From Actinomycetota bacterium (GTDB lineage: Bacteria > Actinomycetota > Thermoleophilia > Solirubrobacterales > 70-9): a stretch of DNA of 9,370 nucleotides. Under the pieces are notes generated by a model. The model ran no database searches. It saw only the letters and a program-made list of their open reading frames with translations, and had not been told where the DNA came from. Positions 1 through 5,949 of this stretch are shown piece after piece (the first letter of the stretch is position 1; each line of letters starts with the position of its first letter). The DNA is taken from positions 1-9,370 of the forward strand of contig VAYK01000076.1 of the NCBI GenBank assembly GCA_005884985.1, in the 5' to 3' direction. The position numbers and the translations under genes are program-made.

Positions 1-43
1 GTCGTGACCGGGCGACTGTAGCTGGCTGGCCGATCGCCGCCAT
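1..43 (-). CDS. Possible start of a further minus-strand gene, cut by the window edge
   Basis: An ATG (complement of 41-43) lies 9 nt after the holB stop codon and opens a frame of 14 codons with no stop before the window edge, beginning M-A-A-I-G-Q-P-A. There is no Shine-Dalgarno sequence, but a TAGACT hexamer (complement of 50-55) sits 6 nt upstream, the spacing expected of a leaderless start. Too little is visible to name a product. A gene continuing the holB operon would fit the context, but a chance ATG is also possible. Confidence 0.25.
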   Translation of the reverse strand, partial: MAAIGQPATVARSR

Positions 44-49
44 GAAGGG

Positions 50-55
50 AGTCTA
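50..55 (-). promoter_or_regulatory. Candidate -10 hexamer (TAGACT) for the gene at the left edge
   Basis: TAGACT matches TANNNT, overlaps the holB stop codon and ends 6 nt before the ATG at 43. The 25 bases upstream in transcription order (56-80) are notably AT-rich for this genome. No -35 match was seen. Weak on its own. Confidence 0.2.
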
Positions 56-1219
56 AGTATTCCTTAACAGAGATTCTAGGCGAAACACCAGGGCCTCGAG
101 CGCTAGCTCTTCGCCAACGTTGACGCGCAGCCGTCGGCGCGTCTCCATTACAAGCTCGGCGCCCGCCCGCGCGTGGCGTGCGTCGAGACCACCCACAGCC
201 ATGGCCGACGCGCTGCGAAGCTCCTCGACCCGATCGGAGTTCAGAGCCAGGCCCTCGGCGCCCTCGGCGACCGTCGCCAGGTCCCGCAGCCAGGCGGCGG
301 TCAGGGCCAGGGCCAGGTCGAGCGCCTCGGTCCGGGCGCGGCGAGCGGCGCGCCTGGTGGCCTCCTCCGTCTCGCGGGAGGGGCGCTTGGCCCCCCGTTC
401 CTGGCCCTCGCCGGCGTCGGTCGCCAACAGGGACAACCGCGCTCGAGTCGCCTCCCCCGCCTGCCCGCCCGCCGCCTCCGCGGCGGCGAGCAGACGATGC
501 CAAGGGGCATCGGCGAGCTCACCGGAGAGCGCTGCCTCGACGCACGCCTGCGCCCCGCCGCGGAGCTCCCGGCCCCGATCGCCGAGCAGGAAGGCCGCCC
601 GGTCCATGTCGCCGCCGGCCAGGCGCGCCGCCGCCAGGCGCTCCTCTTCCCCACCCCCCAGCCCCAGCTCCGCGAGGCGCGCCTCGACGGCCTCCTGGCT
701 GAGCGGCGCGAAGCGGACGGCCTGGCAGCGCGAGCGAACCGTCTCAAGCAGGGCGGCGGGCTCGGAGGTGATCAGGACCAGGTGGACGAACGGGGGCGGT
801 TCCTCGAGGGTCTTGAGGAGCGCGTTCTGACCCTCGTCCGCCATCGCCTCCGCCCCTTCGATCACGAATACGCGGCGCGCCCCCTCGAAGGGCCGGTACG
901 CGGCGGCGACGATCACCCGCTCGCGCACCTCGTCGACGAGATGCTGTGTGCCCTGCGGCGCAAGCCACACGAGGTCAGGGTGCGGCGACGGATTGGCCAG
1001 CGCGCGCCGGCGCGCGTCGTCGGGCTCGGCGGCCCCCGTGGCGAGCAGCTCCGCGGCAAAGGCCCGCGCCGCGGCCCGCTTGCCTGACCCGGGCGGGCCG
1101 GCGAACAGATATGCGTGGGCGGGCGCAAGAAGCGCCGCCGCGAGCGCCGCCCGCGCTCCGGGCTGGTCCTCGGTGGCATCCCGAAGCGTCTGCGGAGCGT
1201 CAGCCGCCTTAAGCGGCAA
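53..1219 (-). CDS. holB: DNA polymerase III subunit delta' (clamp-loader ATPase-like subunit)
   Basis: This cytoplasmic clamp-loader subunit helps load the beta sliding clamp onto primed DNA. The 388-residue product has an AAA+ N-terminal region: a P-loop GPPGSGK at residues 41-47 after HAYLFA, a degenerate Walker B-like VFVIEGAEAM (117-126), the LLKTLEEPP stretch (134-142) and the SRC motif typical of delta'/gamma subunits (163-165). The four Zn-binding cysteines usually found between Walker A and the HPD motif are absent: residues 58-80 contain no Cys. A charged, Arg/Glu-rich segment (about 270-295) precedes the C-terminal helical region. The TTG start at 1219 is chosen because it is in frame just upstream of the conserved region and overlaps the tmk stop by 11 nt, suggesting translational coupling; its Shine-Dalgarno is weak. 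The last codons, including CTA and TTA, are AT-rich. Confidence 0.93.
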   Translation of the reverse strand: MPLKAADAPQTLRDATEDQPGARAALAAALLAPAHAYLFAGPPGSGKRAAARAFAAELLATGAAEPDDARRRALANPSPHPDLVWLAPQGTQHLVDEVRERVIVAAAYRPFEGARRVFVIEGAEAMADEGQNALLKTLEEPPPFVHLVLITSEPAALLETVRSRCQAVRFAPLSQEAVEARLAELGLGGGEEERLAAARLAGGDMDRAAFLLGDRGRELRGGAQACVEAALSGELADAPWHRLLAAAEAAGGQAGEATRARLSLLATDAGEGQERGAKRPSRETEEATRRAARRARTEALDLALALTAAWLRDLATVAEGAEGLALNSDRVEELRSASAMAVGGLDARHARAGAELVMETRRRLRVNVGEELALEALVFRLESLLRNT

Positions 1220-1826
1220 CTCGTTTCACCACTTCCATCACTCGGGCGTGCACCTCGGCGACGTTCCCCTCTGCGTCGATTACCGCGATCCGCTCAGGGT
1301 GACGCAACGCCAGGTCGTCATAGGCGGCCGCGACCAGGCGCTGAAACTCGATTCCCTCCCCCTCGAAGCGATCGATGCCGTCGGCCCCGCCCTCCGCGAG
1401 GCGCTGCTGACCTCGGGCCTCGGCTCCCTCGGGATCGATTCTCAGCAGCACCGTGACGTCGGGCAGGCAGCCGGCGATCGCGATCTCGTTCAAGCGCTCC
1501 ACCAGCTGCGTGCCGATGCCTCGGGCGGCGCCCTGGTAGGCGACGGTCGAGTCCACGAACCGGTCGCAGACGACGTCGTGCCCCCGATCGAGTGCCTGTC
1601 GCACCAGCCGCACACACAGCTCGGCCCGCGCCGCACAGAACAAGAGCAGCTCGGTCCGCGGATCGAGGTCGGTGGCCGGATCCTTGAGCAGCCCGCGGAT
1701 CCGCTCGCCTGCATCGGTCCCTCCCGGCTCGCGCAGCAGCAGCGTCTGGGGCCCTAGGGCCTCGGTGAGCAGCGCCGCCTGCGTGGTCTTCCCCGAGCGG
1801 TCGATCCCCTCCAGGGTTACGAACAC
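1209..1826 (-). CDS. tmk: Thymidylate kinase (dTMP kinase)
   Basis: It phosphorylates dTMP to dTDP with ATP, the step shared by the de novo and salvage routes to dTTP. The 205-residue length is normal for the family. The P-loop GIDRSGKTTQ (residues 7-16) carries Arg10, the Arg-in-P-loop arrangement of type I thymidylate kinases. REPGGT (32-37) and DRFVDSTVAYQG (88-99) are the dTMP-binding motifs, and a LID-like segment with DRFEGEG lies in the C-terminal half. The GTG at 1826 is chosen because FVTLEGID follows immediately, as in homologues, and the codon lies 4 nt after the topA stop. The frame stays open upstream to 1976, but that part only overlaps the topA 3' end and is not conserved-looking. 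The gene sits between topA and holB, overlapping holB by 11 nt, so it is very likely cotranscribed with both. Confidence 0.95.
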   Translation of the reverse strand: MFVTLEGIDRSGKTTQAALLTEALGPQTLLLREPGGTDAGERIRGLLKDPATDLDPRTELLLFCAARAELCVRLVRQALDRGHDVVCDRFVDSTVAYQGAARGIGTQLVERLNEIAIAGCLPDVTVLLRIDPEGAEARGQQRLAEGGADGIDRFEGEGIEFQRLVAAAYDDLALRHPERIAVIDAEGNVAEVHARVMEVVKRVAA

Positions 1827-1830
1827 TCGT

Positions 1831-3597
1831 CTAGCTCTTCGTGCGGCTGCCCGAACCCGCCCGGCGGGTCCGAGCGGTGCTGGGCGAGGGCTTGCGACGG
1901 CGCTTTGCGCCGTTGCCGGAGCGGCCTGCGGGGGCGCCTGAGCCGTCGCTGCCATCGGCCTTGGCCGCCGCCTCACGCTCCCCCTGGGCCACCTGGCGCT
2001 CAGCCCGCCGGCGCTTCATCTCCTGCATCGAGGGGCAGTCGTCGTTCAGGCAGAGGTCCCAGGGGCGCCCGCGTGGCGGGGTCACCTTGAGCCGCGGTGT
2101 CTGGCCGCAGATGGAGCAGCGCTCCTCGAGTCGGTAGACGTCGCCGCGCTGGGGCAGCGGGAAGGTCTGGTCGCAGGAGTCCGCTCCGTCTTCCGGATCC
2201 CATCCCTGGCAGCCCACGAACCGCTTGCCGGACTTCCTGGCCCTGATGACACGCAGCATGTTCGGCGAGCCGTCCTCCCGGGTGCGCCCGGCCTCCTCGC
2301 AGACCTTGCAGGGGCCGAGGATTCGGTCTTCGTCCATTCCCGCCCAAATCACCTTCGCCAGGTCCTCGCGTTGGCCCTCGACATCGCTCGTGGTCGAATG
2401 CAGCATCTCGCGGCTGATCCGCAACACTTCGTCCTTGGAGGTCTTGCCGGCGGCGATCTGATCCATGTCCTGCTCGAGCTCTGCGGTCATCTCCGGCGTC
2501 GCGATCCGGGGCACGAACTTCCTGAACGCCTCGTACATCGCCATCCCGGTGGCCGACGGGGCCGGCGGATTGGCGTGTACGTAACCGCGGTCATACAGCT
2601 TCTGGATGATGTCCGGACGCGTTGCCTTGGTGCCCAGGCCCGCTTCCTCCATCAGCTCGACCAGCTTCCCCTGGCTGATCCGCGGTGGCGGCTGTGTCTC
2701 CTTGTCCACGGCCCAGGGATCGCCGTCCAGAGCCAGCTCCTGGCCCTTCTCGAGCTTCGGGATCTCCTCGTCGCGGGAGCGCGCATAGGTGTAGATGGAG
2801 GCGAAGCCCGGGTCGGTGACCACCGAGCCGCGCACGAAGTAGGTCTGCGATCCCGCCTCGATATCGGCGCGGGTGGACTCAATCGCCATCGGGGCGGCGA
2901 AGGTGGCCAAAAACCGCCGCGCGACCAGTTCGTAGACGCGCTGCTTGGGTCCTTCGAGGGCGCCGGGATGGACCGCCTGCGTGGGGTAGATCGGCGGGTG
3001 GTCGGTGGTCTCCTTCTTGCCGCGCGTTGGGGTCAGATCGCCGTTGAGCAGGGGGGCGCCGGCCTCGAACTCGGGGATGCGGACCAGCGAGGCGACCAAC
3101 TCACCGATGGGCAGCGAGCGCGGATAGACGGTGTTGTCTGTGCGCGGGTAGGAGATGAAGCCGTCCATGTAGAGGTCCTCGGCGAGCTGCATGGCGCGCT
3201 TCGGGGTGATTCCGAGGCGGTTCGAGGCCTCGGTGGTGAACGCGGTCGTATTGAAGGGAGCCGGCGGCTTTCGTTCGGAGCGTTTGGCGCTTACCTCGTT
3301 GACGATGCCGGGGGTCTTCGTCCCGGCCAGCGCCGCGTCCGCCTCGGTCTTCTCCCAGAAGCGGTCGGTGGCGTGGTGGGCCTCGAACGATCCGTCGGGA
3401 TGCTGGAAGCGTGCGAACACCTCCCAGTAGGGCTTGGCGACGTGGGCTCGGCGCTCGAGCTCGCGCTCGACGATCAGGCCGAGGGTCGGGCTCTGTACGC
3501 GCCCGACCGAGAGGAAGTTGGAGCCGAAGCGGCGCGTGGCCAGCGAGACCGCACGGGTCAGCGTCGCGCCCCAGATCAGGTCGATGTACGCTTCCCT
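1831..3597 (-). CDS. topA: DNA topoisomerase I (type IA, archaeal-like), C-terminal part of a frame-broken gene
   Basis: This is the larger, C-terminal part of a type IA topoisomerase that relaxes negative supercoils through a 5'-phosphotyrosine intermediate. Homology in this frame starts near 3597 with EAYIDLIWGATLTRA, continues through SVGRVQSPTLGLIVERELE, and reaches the catalytic FISYPRTD, whose Tyr is encoded at 3148-3150. Downstream are two Cys4 zinc-ribbon modules (CKVC...GC...C and CSIC...C...C), then a low-complexity basic tail rich in Arg, Lys and Ser, probably for DNA contact. The first in-frame start after the break is a GTG at 3420, which would omit essential parts of the core. 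The N-terminal Toprim part lies upstream in another frame (3596-3985). tmk starts 4 nt after the TAG stop. As shown, the gene cannot give a complete enzyme without the missing segment. Confidence 0.9.
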   Translation of the reverse strand, partial: REAYIDLIWGATLTRAVSLATRRFGSNFLSVGRVQSPTLGLIVERELERRAHVAKPYWEVFARFQHPDGSFEAHHATDRFWEKTEADAALAGTKTPGIVNEVSAKRSERKPPAPFNTTAFTTEASNRLGITPKRAMQLAEDLYMDGFISYPRTDNTVYPRSLPIGELVASLVRIPEFEAGAPLLNGDLTPTRGKKETTDHPPIYPTQAVHPGALEGPKQRVYELVARRFLATFAAPMAIESTRADIEAGSQTYFVRGSVVTDPGFASIYTYARSRDEEIPKLEKGQELALDGDPWAVDKETQPPPRISQGKLVELMEEAGLGTKATRPDIIQKLYDRGYVHANPPAPSATGMAMYEAFRKFVPRIATPEMTAELEQDMDQIAAGKTSKDEVLRISREMLHSTTSDVEGQREDLAKVIWAGMDEDRILGPCKVCEEAGRTREDGSPNMLRVIRARKSGKRFVGCQGWDPEDGADSCDQTFPLPQRGDVYRLEERCSICGQTPRLKVTPPRGRPWDLCLNDDCPSMQEMKRRRAERQVAQGEREAAAKADGSDGSGAPAGRSGNGAKRRRKPSPSTARTRRAGSGSRTKS

Positions 3598-3985
3598 CGA
3601 GCTCCGGCTTCACGTCGAGGATGACGTCGAGCGCCTCGAGGCCGATCAGCTCGCCCTCGCGGTCGTAGTCGGTGGCGATTACGACGCTGGTCGCGTCGTT
3701 GGCAACCTTGCGGATCGCCCGCAGGACGTTCTTGTCCGTTGGCTCCTTGGTCAGGGCGGCGTCGATCAGCTCGTGGAGGTCGGTCTTCTGCCAGTTCGAG
3801 TAGCCCTCGGGAAACGAGGGGTTCATGACGTGGCCCTTGAGGCCGATCGCCATCTGCTCGCCGTCGGAGTCCGACCAGGTATAGAACGGGACCTTGTAGG
3901 TCGCGTCGTCCTTAGCCTCACCACCGCTCAGGATGTCGGCGATCTTCTTCGCTGAGTTGTTCTTCTCGGTGACTATGAGTCGCAT
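3596..3985 (-). CDS. topA: DNA topoisomerase I (archaeal-like), N-terminal Toprim part of a frame-broken gene
   Basis: Residues 1-130 form the Toprim domain. Glu7 lies in the opening MRLIVTEKNNSAKKIADILS, and Asp106, Asp108 and Glu110 form the metal-binding ATDYDREGE. The opening LIVTEK...A..IA.ILS is that of archaeal TopA; bacterial TopA normally begins with a VIVESPAKAKTI-type motif. After VKPELE (residue 130) the frame leaves homology, and its out-of-frame tail runs to a stop at 3101-3103. Compared with E. coli TopA, about 30-40 residues between the Toprim motif and the RVQS region, including the segment equivalent to FNEIT, are missing at the junction. This is therefore a deletion rather than a one-base slip. 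The ATG at 3985 has a GAGG Shine-Dalgarno about 6 nt upstream, directly after a large hairpin. Confidence 0.88.
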
Positions 3986-3996
3986 CGGTGCCTCGG

Positions 3997-4056
3997 CGAT
4001 CGGCAGGGCATCGCCGCTTTCGTGAGCACGAGACCGAGACGATGCCCCGCCGATCG
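3997..4056 (-). promoter_or_regulatory. Long nested inverted repeat in the topA 5' leader
   Basis: Arms CGATCGGCAGGGCATCG (3997-4013) and CGATGCCCCGCCGATCG (4040-4056) are complementary at 16 of 17 positions. In minus-strand RNA the one exception is a G-U wobble, so the topA leader could form an unbroken 17-bp stem. The 26-nt loop holds a second dyad, TCGTG-AG-CACGA (4020-4031). The stem base ends 11 nt before the topA ATG, beside the GAGG Shine-Dalgarno. There is no T tract, so it does not look like an intrinsic terminator. It could be a translational control hairpin, a cruciform sensitive to supercoiling, or an mRNA stabiliser; function is inference. Confidence 0.6.
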
Positions 4057-4063
4057 GACGGCG

Positions 4064-4069
4064 AGGGTA
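4064..4069 (-). promoter_or_regulatory. Candidate -10 hexamer (TACCCT) for the topA-tmk-holB operon
   Basis: TACCCT on the minus strand fits TANNNT. It would place the transcript start near 4057, right at the outer edge of the 17-bp hairpin, giving a leader of about 70 nt. No convincing -35 was found. Confidence 0.2.
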
Positions 4070-4105
4070 GCAGGGGGTCTGCGACGCTCCGATGATCCGC
4101 GGCCT

Positions 4106-4120
4106 CAGCCCATAGGGCTG
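4106..4120. repeat. Short perfect inverted repeat CAGCCC-ATA-GGGCTG
   Basis: Six-base arms flank a 3-base centre, between the divergent topA and precorrin-2 dehydrogenase genes and about 60 nt upstream of the latter's start. It could be an operator or a chance palindrome in GC-rich DNA. Nothing ties it to a known regulator. Confidence 0.25.
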
Positions 4121-4165
4121 CCCTCGGGGCTCGGTCGCAAGGGGCGGGCGCCTCGCCGCGGCCTT

Positions 4166-4171
4166 TACCCT
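4166..4171 (+). promoter_or_regulatory. Candidate -10 hexamer (TACCCT) for a leaderless precorrin-2 dehydrogenase transcript
   Basis: TACCCT lies 7 nt before the ATG at 4179, which would put the transcription start at or next to the start codon. No Shine-Dalgarno is seen before that ATG, as expected for a leaderless gene. No -35 match. Confidence 0.3.
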
Positions 4172-4178
4172 GTTCTCG

Positions 4179-4931
4179 ATGCCCGCCCAGGCCTACGCCG
4201 GCAAGGAGTGCGTGTGCCAGCTCCGCAAGGGGATTTGCGACCAGTCGTGCGTGCGCGACATGCTGTCCACGCCGCTCTACATCGCCTGCCTGCGCCTCAC
4301 GGGACGGCGCTGCCTGGTAGTCGGCGGAGGTGAGGTGGGGCTGGAGAAGGTCGAGGGGCTGCTCGCCTGCGACGGCGAGGTCACCCTGGTGGCGCCCCGG
4401 GCGGTGCCCGAGCTCGCCGACTACGCCCGCGAGGGCTCGATCCGCTGGGAGGAACGCGACCTTCGCGACTCCGACCTCGACGGAAAGTTCCTGGCGATCG
4501 CGGCGACCAGCGTCACCGAGGTAAACATCTCCGTCTACGAGGGGGCGGAGCGGCGGGCGATGCTCTGCAACGTCGTCGACGTGCCGCCGCTTTGCAACTT
4601 CATCCTGCCCGCGATCGTCCGCAGCGGACCGCTGGCGATCGCGATCTCCACCGCGGGGGCGTCGCCCGCGCTCGCCAAGCGGATGAAGCGCGAGATCGCC
4701 GAGTCGTTCGGGGGGCCCTACGCGCACCTCGCGGTGATCCTCAACGAGGCTCGCGGCTGGGCCAAGGCCACGCTCCCCACCTACCAGGACCGCAAGGAGT
4801 TCTTCGAGGGGATCGTCAACGGCGATCCCGACCCGGTGGAGCTGGTCCGCGAGGGGCGCGAGGGCGAGGTGCGGGCGCTGATCGAGGCCGCCAAGCAGAG
4901 CCACGCCGCAACGGTCACCGGGCGCGGGTAG
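4179..4931 (+). CDS. Precorrin-2 dehydrogenase / sirohydrochlorin ferrochelatase (CysG N-terminal, SirC/Met8 family)
   Basis: It oxidises precorrin-2 to sirohydrochlorin with NAD+; family members may also insert iron to give siroheme, the cofactor of sulfite and nitrite reductases. The 250-residue product has a Rossmann motif VVGGGEVGLEK (47-57), NVVDVPPLCNF (131-141) with the Asp (134) corresponding to the catalytic/chelatase residue of CysG and Met8p, and the family signature STAGASPALAKRMKREI (157-173). It lacks the SUMT methyltransferase domain of full CysG. Homologues usually begin near LSTPLYIACLRLTG, matching the alternative ATG at 4260. The 4179 start adds 27 residues with cysteines at 11, 13, 20 and 24. 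I prefer 4179 because a TANNNT hexamer is placed for a leaderless start and neither ATG has a Shine-Dalgarno. The product could also feed the cobalamin pathway. Confidence 0.9.
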   Translation: MPAQAYAGKECVCQLRKGICDQSCVRDMLSTPLYIACLRLTGRRCLVVGGGEVGLEKVEGLLACDGEVTLVAPRAVPELADYAREGSIRWEERDLRDSDLDGKFLAIAATSVTEVNISVYEGAERRAMLCNVVDVPPLCNFILPAIVRSGPLAIAISTAGASPALAKRMKREIAESFGGPYAHLAVILNEARGWAKATLPTYQDRKEFFEGIVNGDPDPVELVREGREGEVRALIEAAKQSHAATVTGRG

Positions 4932-4952
4932 GTGCCCGCGTTCGCCAGGAAC

Positions 4953-4975
4953 GGCGCCGTCCGGTGATCGGCGCC
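4953..4975. terminator. Possible bidirectional terminator hairpin between convergent genes
   Basis: GGCGCCG (4953-4959) pairs perfectly with CGGCGCC (4969-4975) across a 9-nt loop, in the 84-nt gap between the convergent precorrin-2 dehydrogenase and trhA genes. There is no U tract on either side, so it would be an atypical terminator; such palindromes also arise by chance in GC-rich DNA. Confidence 0.35.
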
Positions 4976-5015
4976 TTCGAGGACGAGCCGGCGCCCTGAA
5001 CCAGGCCAGCCCCGG

Positions 5016-5834
5016 TCAGCCGGCCGGCAGGGCGTAGATCGCCACGGCGGCGAAGTGGGCCGCGGCGGCAGCGATCACCAGCAGGTGGAAGATCTCGTGG
5101 TAGCCGAACACCGCCGGGTTCGGGTCCGGTCGCTGGCGCGCATAGACGATCGCGCCGGTCGTATAGAGGGCGCCGCCCACCGCGATCAGCGCCCCGGCGC
5201 CGATGCCGGCGCTGACCACGATGCCGGGGAAGCCGAGCACGCCGATCCAGCCCACGGATAGATAGACGATCGTCGTCACCCACTTCGGCGCCTCGACCCA
5301 GATCAGCTCGACGACGATGCCGGCCGCGGCTCCGGCCCATACCGCAATCAGGAGCGCTTTCGCCCAGGGCCCTTCGAGGACCAGCACGGCGAAGGGAGTC
5401 GTCGTGCCGGCGATCAGCAGGAAGATCATCGAGTGGTCCAGCCGGCGCATCCAGCGTCGGATCTCCGGCCGGCGCCAAGTGACGCGGTGATAGAGAGCGC
5501 TGACGCCGAGCAGCGCCGACAGCGAGGTGGCGTAGACGGCCACCGCGACGGTGGCGCGCGGGGTCGGCGCAGCGATGACCAGGACGGTGCCGGCGACCAA
5601 TGAGACGAAGAAAGCCCACTCGTGCGAGACGCCGCGAAGGCGCGGCTTCTGCAGGGCGATGAACTGCTCCGCGGCGGCCTTGGCATCCGCGACGCGGTCC
5701 GACGCGGCGCTCTTCGCGTCGACGACTCGCTCCGACGCCGCGGCGCGAGCATCGGAGGCTCTCTGCGAGGCAGCGCTGGTCGCGTCCGCGACGCGCTCCC
5801 TGGCCGTGTTCCGCCTTGCCCGGGGGTCATTCAT
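5016..5834 (-). CDS. trhA: TrhA / hemolysin III family (PAQR-type) membrane protein with an N-terminal 11-residue repeat helix
   Basis: A seven-helix integral membrane protein of the hemolysin III/TrhA group, linked in other bacteria to membrane homeostasis; no haemolytic role can be assumed. The core (residues about 70-272) shows the PAQR motifs: Ser112-x3-His116 in VSALYHRV, Asp133 in RLDHS, and His246-x3-His250 in YHEIFH. Predicted membrane spans lie near 73-90, 96-115, 134-153, 157-179, 186-203, 207-231 and 247-268. Residues 1-65 are an extension absent from typical family members of about 210-220 residues. Within it, residues 15-58 are four 11-residue units of the form V-x-D-A-x-x-A-A-S-x-R, likely a charged amphipathic helix or coiled coil before the first span. 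The ATG at 5834 has no clear Shine-Dalgarno; TAGGCT lies 9 nt upstream. Transcribed convergently with the siroheme gene and divergently from nrdR. Confidence 0.9.
   Translation of the reverse strand: MNDPRARRNTARERVADATSAASQRASDARAAASERVVDAKSAASDRVADAKAAAEQFIALQKPRLRGVSHEWAFFVSLVAGTVLVIAAPTPRATVAVAVYATSLSALLGVSALYHRVTWRRPEIRRWMRRLDHSMIFLLIAGTTTPFAVLVLEGPWAKALLIAVWAGAAAGIVVELIWVEAPKWVTTIVYLSVGWIGVLGFPGIVVSAGIGAGALIAVGGALYTTGAIVYARQRPDPNPAVFGYHEIFHLLVIAAAAAHFAAVAIYALPAG
5661..5792 (-). repeat. Four tandem 11-codon (33-bp) degenerate repeats in the 5' part of trhA
   Basis: The encoded units are VADATSAASQR, ASDARAAASER, VVDAKSAASDR and VADAKAAAEQF (residues 15-58). Spacing is exact with no indels. 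Asp is fixed at position 3 and Ala at positions 4 and 7, and a basic residue closes the first three units. The 11-residue period matches amphipathic helices such as those in LEA-like and apolipoprotein-like proteins. Confidence 0.75.
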
Positions 5835-5843
5835 CGGCGTGCG

Positions 5844-5849
5844 AGCCTA
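5844..5849 (-). promoter_or_regulatory. Candidate -10 hexamer (TAGGCT) for trhA
   Basis: TAGGCT fits TANNNT and ends 9 nt before the trhA ATG, which would leave a leader of only about 2-3 nt. No -35 or Shine-Dalgarno was found. Confidence 0.25.
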
Positions 5850-5897
5850 ACGGACTCGGGCGCGCCGGTTGTGACCCCCGAACACTTCATGCGCCAG

Positions 5898-5913
5898 CCG
5901 CTACATATAGCGT
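5898..5913 (+). promoter_or_regulatory. Putative NrdR box upstream of nrdR-nrdJ
   Basis: CCGCTACATATAGCGT fits the core CwAtATaTwG of NrdR operators at 9 of 10 positions. It is an inverted repeat (CGCTA-CATA-TAGCG), and further arms CGCCA (5892-5896) and TGGCG (5914-5918) extend the dyad over 27 bp with a one-base asymmetry. It lies about 46 nt upstream of the nrdR start. NrdR boxes usually come in pairs about three helical turns apart; I saw no good second copy. Autoregulation of nrdR-nrdJ is inferred. Confidence 0.55.
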
Positions 5914-5943
5914 TGGCGAGAAGAAGGAAACCGCCAGCACTAG

Positions 5944-5949
5944 TACAAT
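5944..5949 (+). promoter_or_regulatory. Candidate -10 hexamer (TACAAT) for nrdR-nrdJ
   Basis: TACAAT matches TATAAT at 5 of 6 positions, in an AT-rich patch 9 nt before the GTG of nrdR, giving a near-leaderless transcript. No convincing -35 at 16-18 nt. The putative NrdR box lies 30 nt upstream. Confidence 0.4.

Noticed and set aside
1826..1976. Upstream extension of tmk by about 50 codons
   Set aside because: It is the topA 3' end read in another frame; homologous tmk sequence starts at the GTG at 1826.
3590..3610. Programmed ribosomal frameshift in topA
   Set aside because: No slippery heptamer is evident, and a slip would not restore the missing 30-40 conserved residues.
2371..3624. Long plus-strand open frame opposite topA (over 400 codons)
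   Set aside because: It lies wholly antisense to strongly recognisable topA, has no recognisable domain or start signal, and such frames are common opposite GC-rich genes.
3986..4178. Small RNA or tRNA gene in the topA/siroheme divergent region
   Set aside because: The hairpin has no cloverleaf, no T-loop consensus and no terminator; it fits better as the topA leader.
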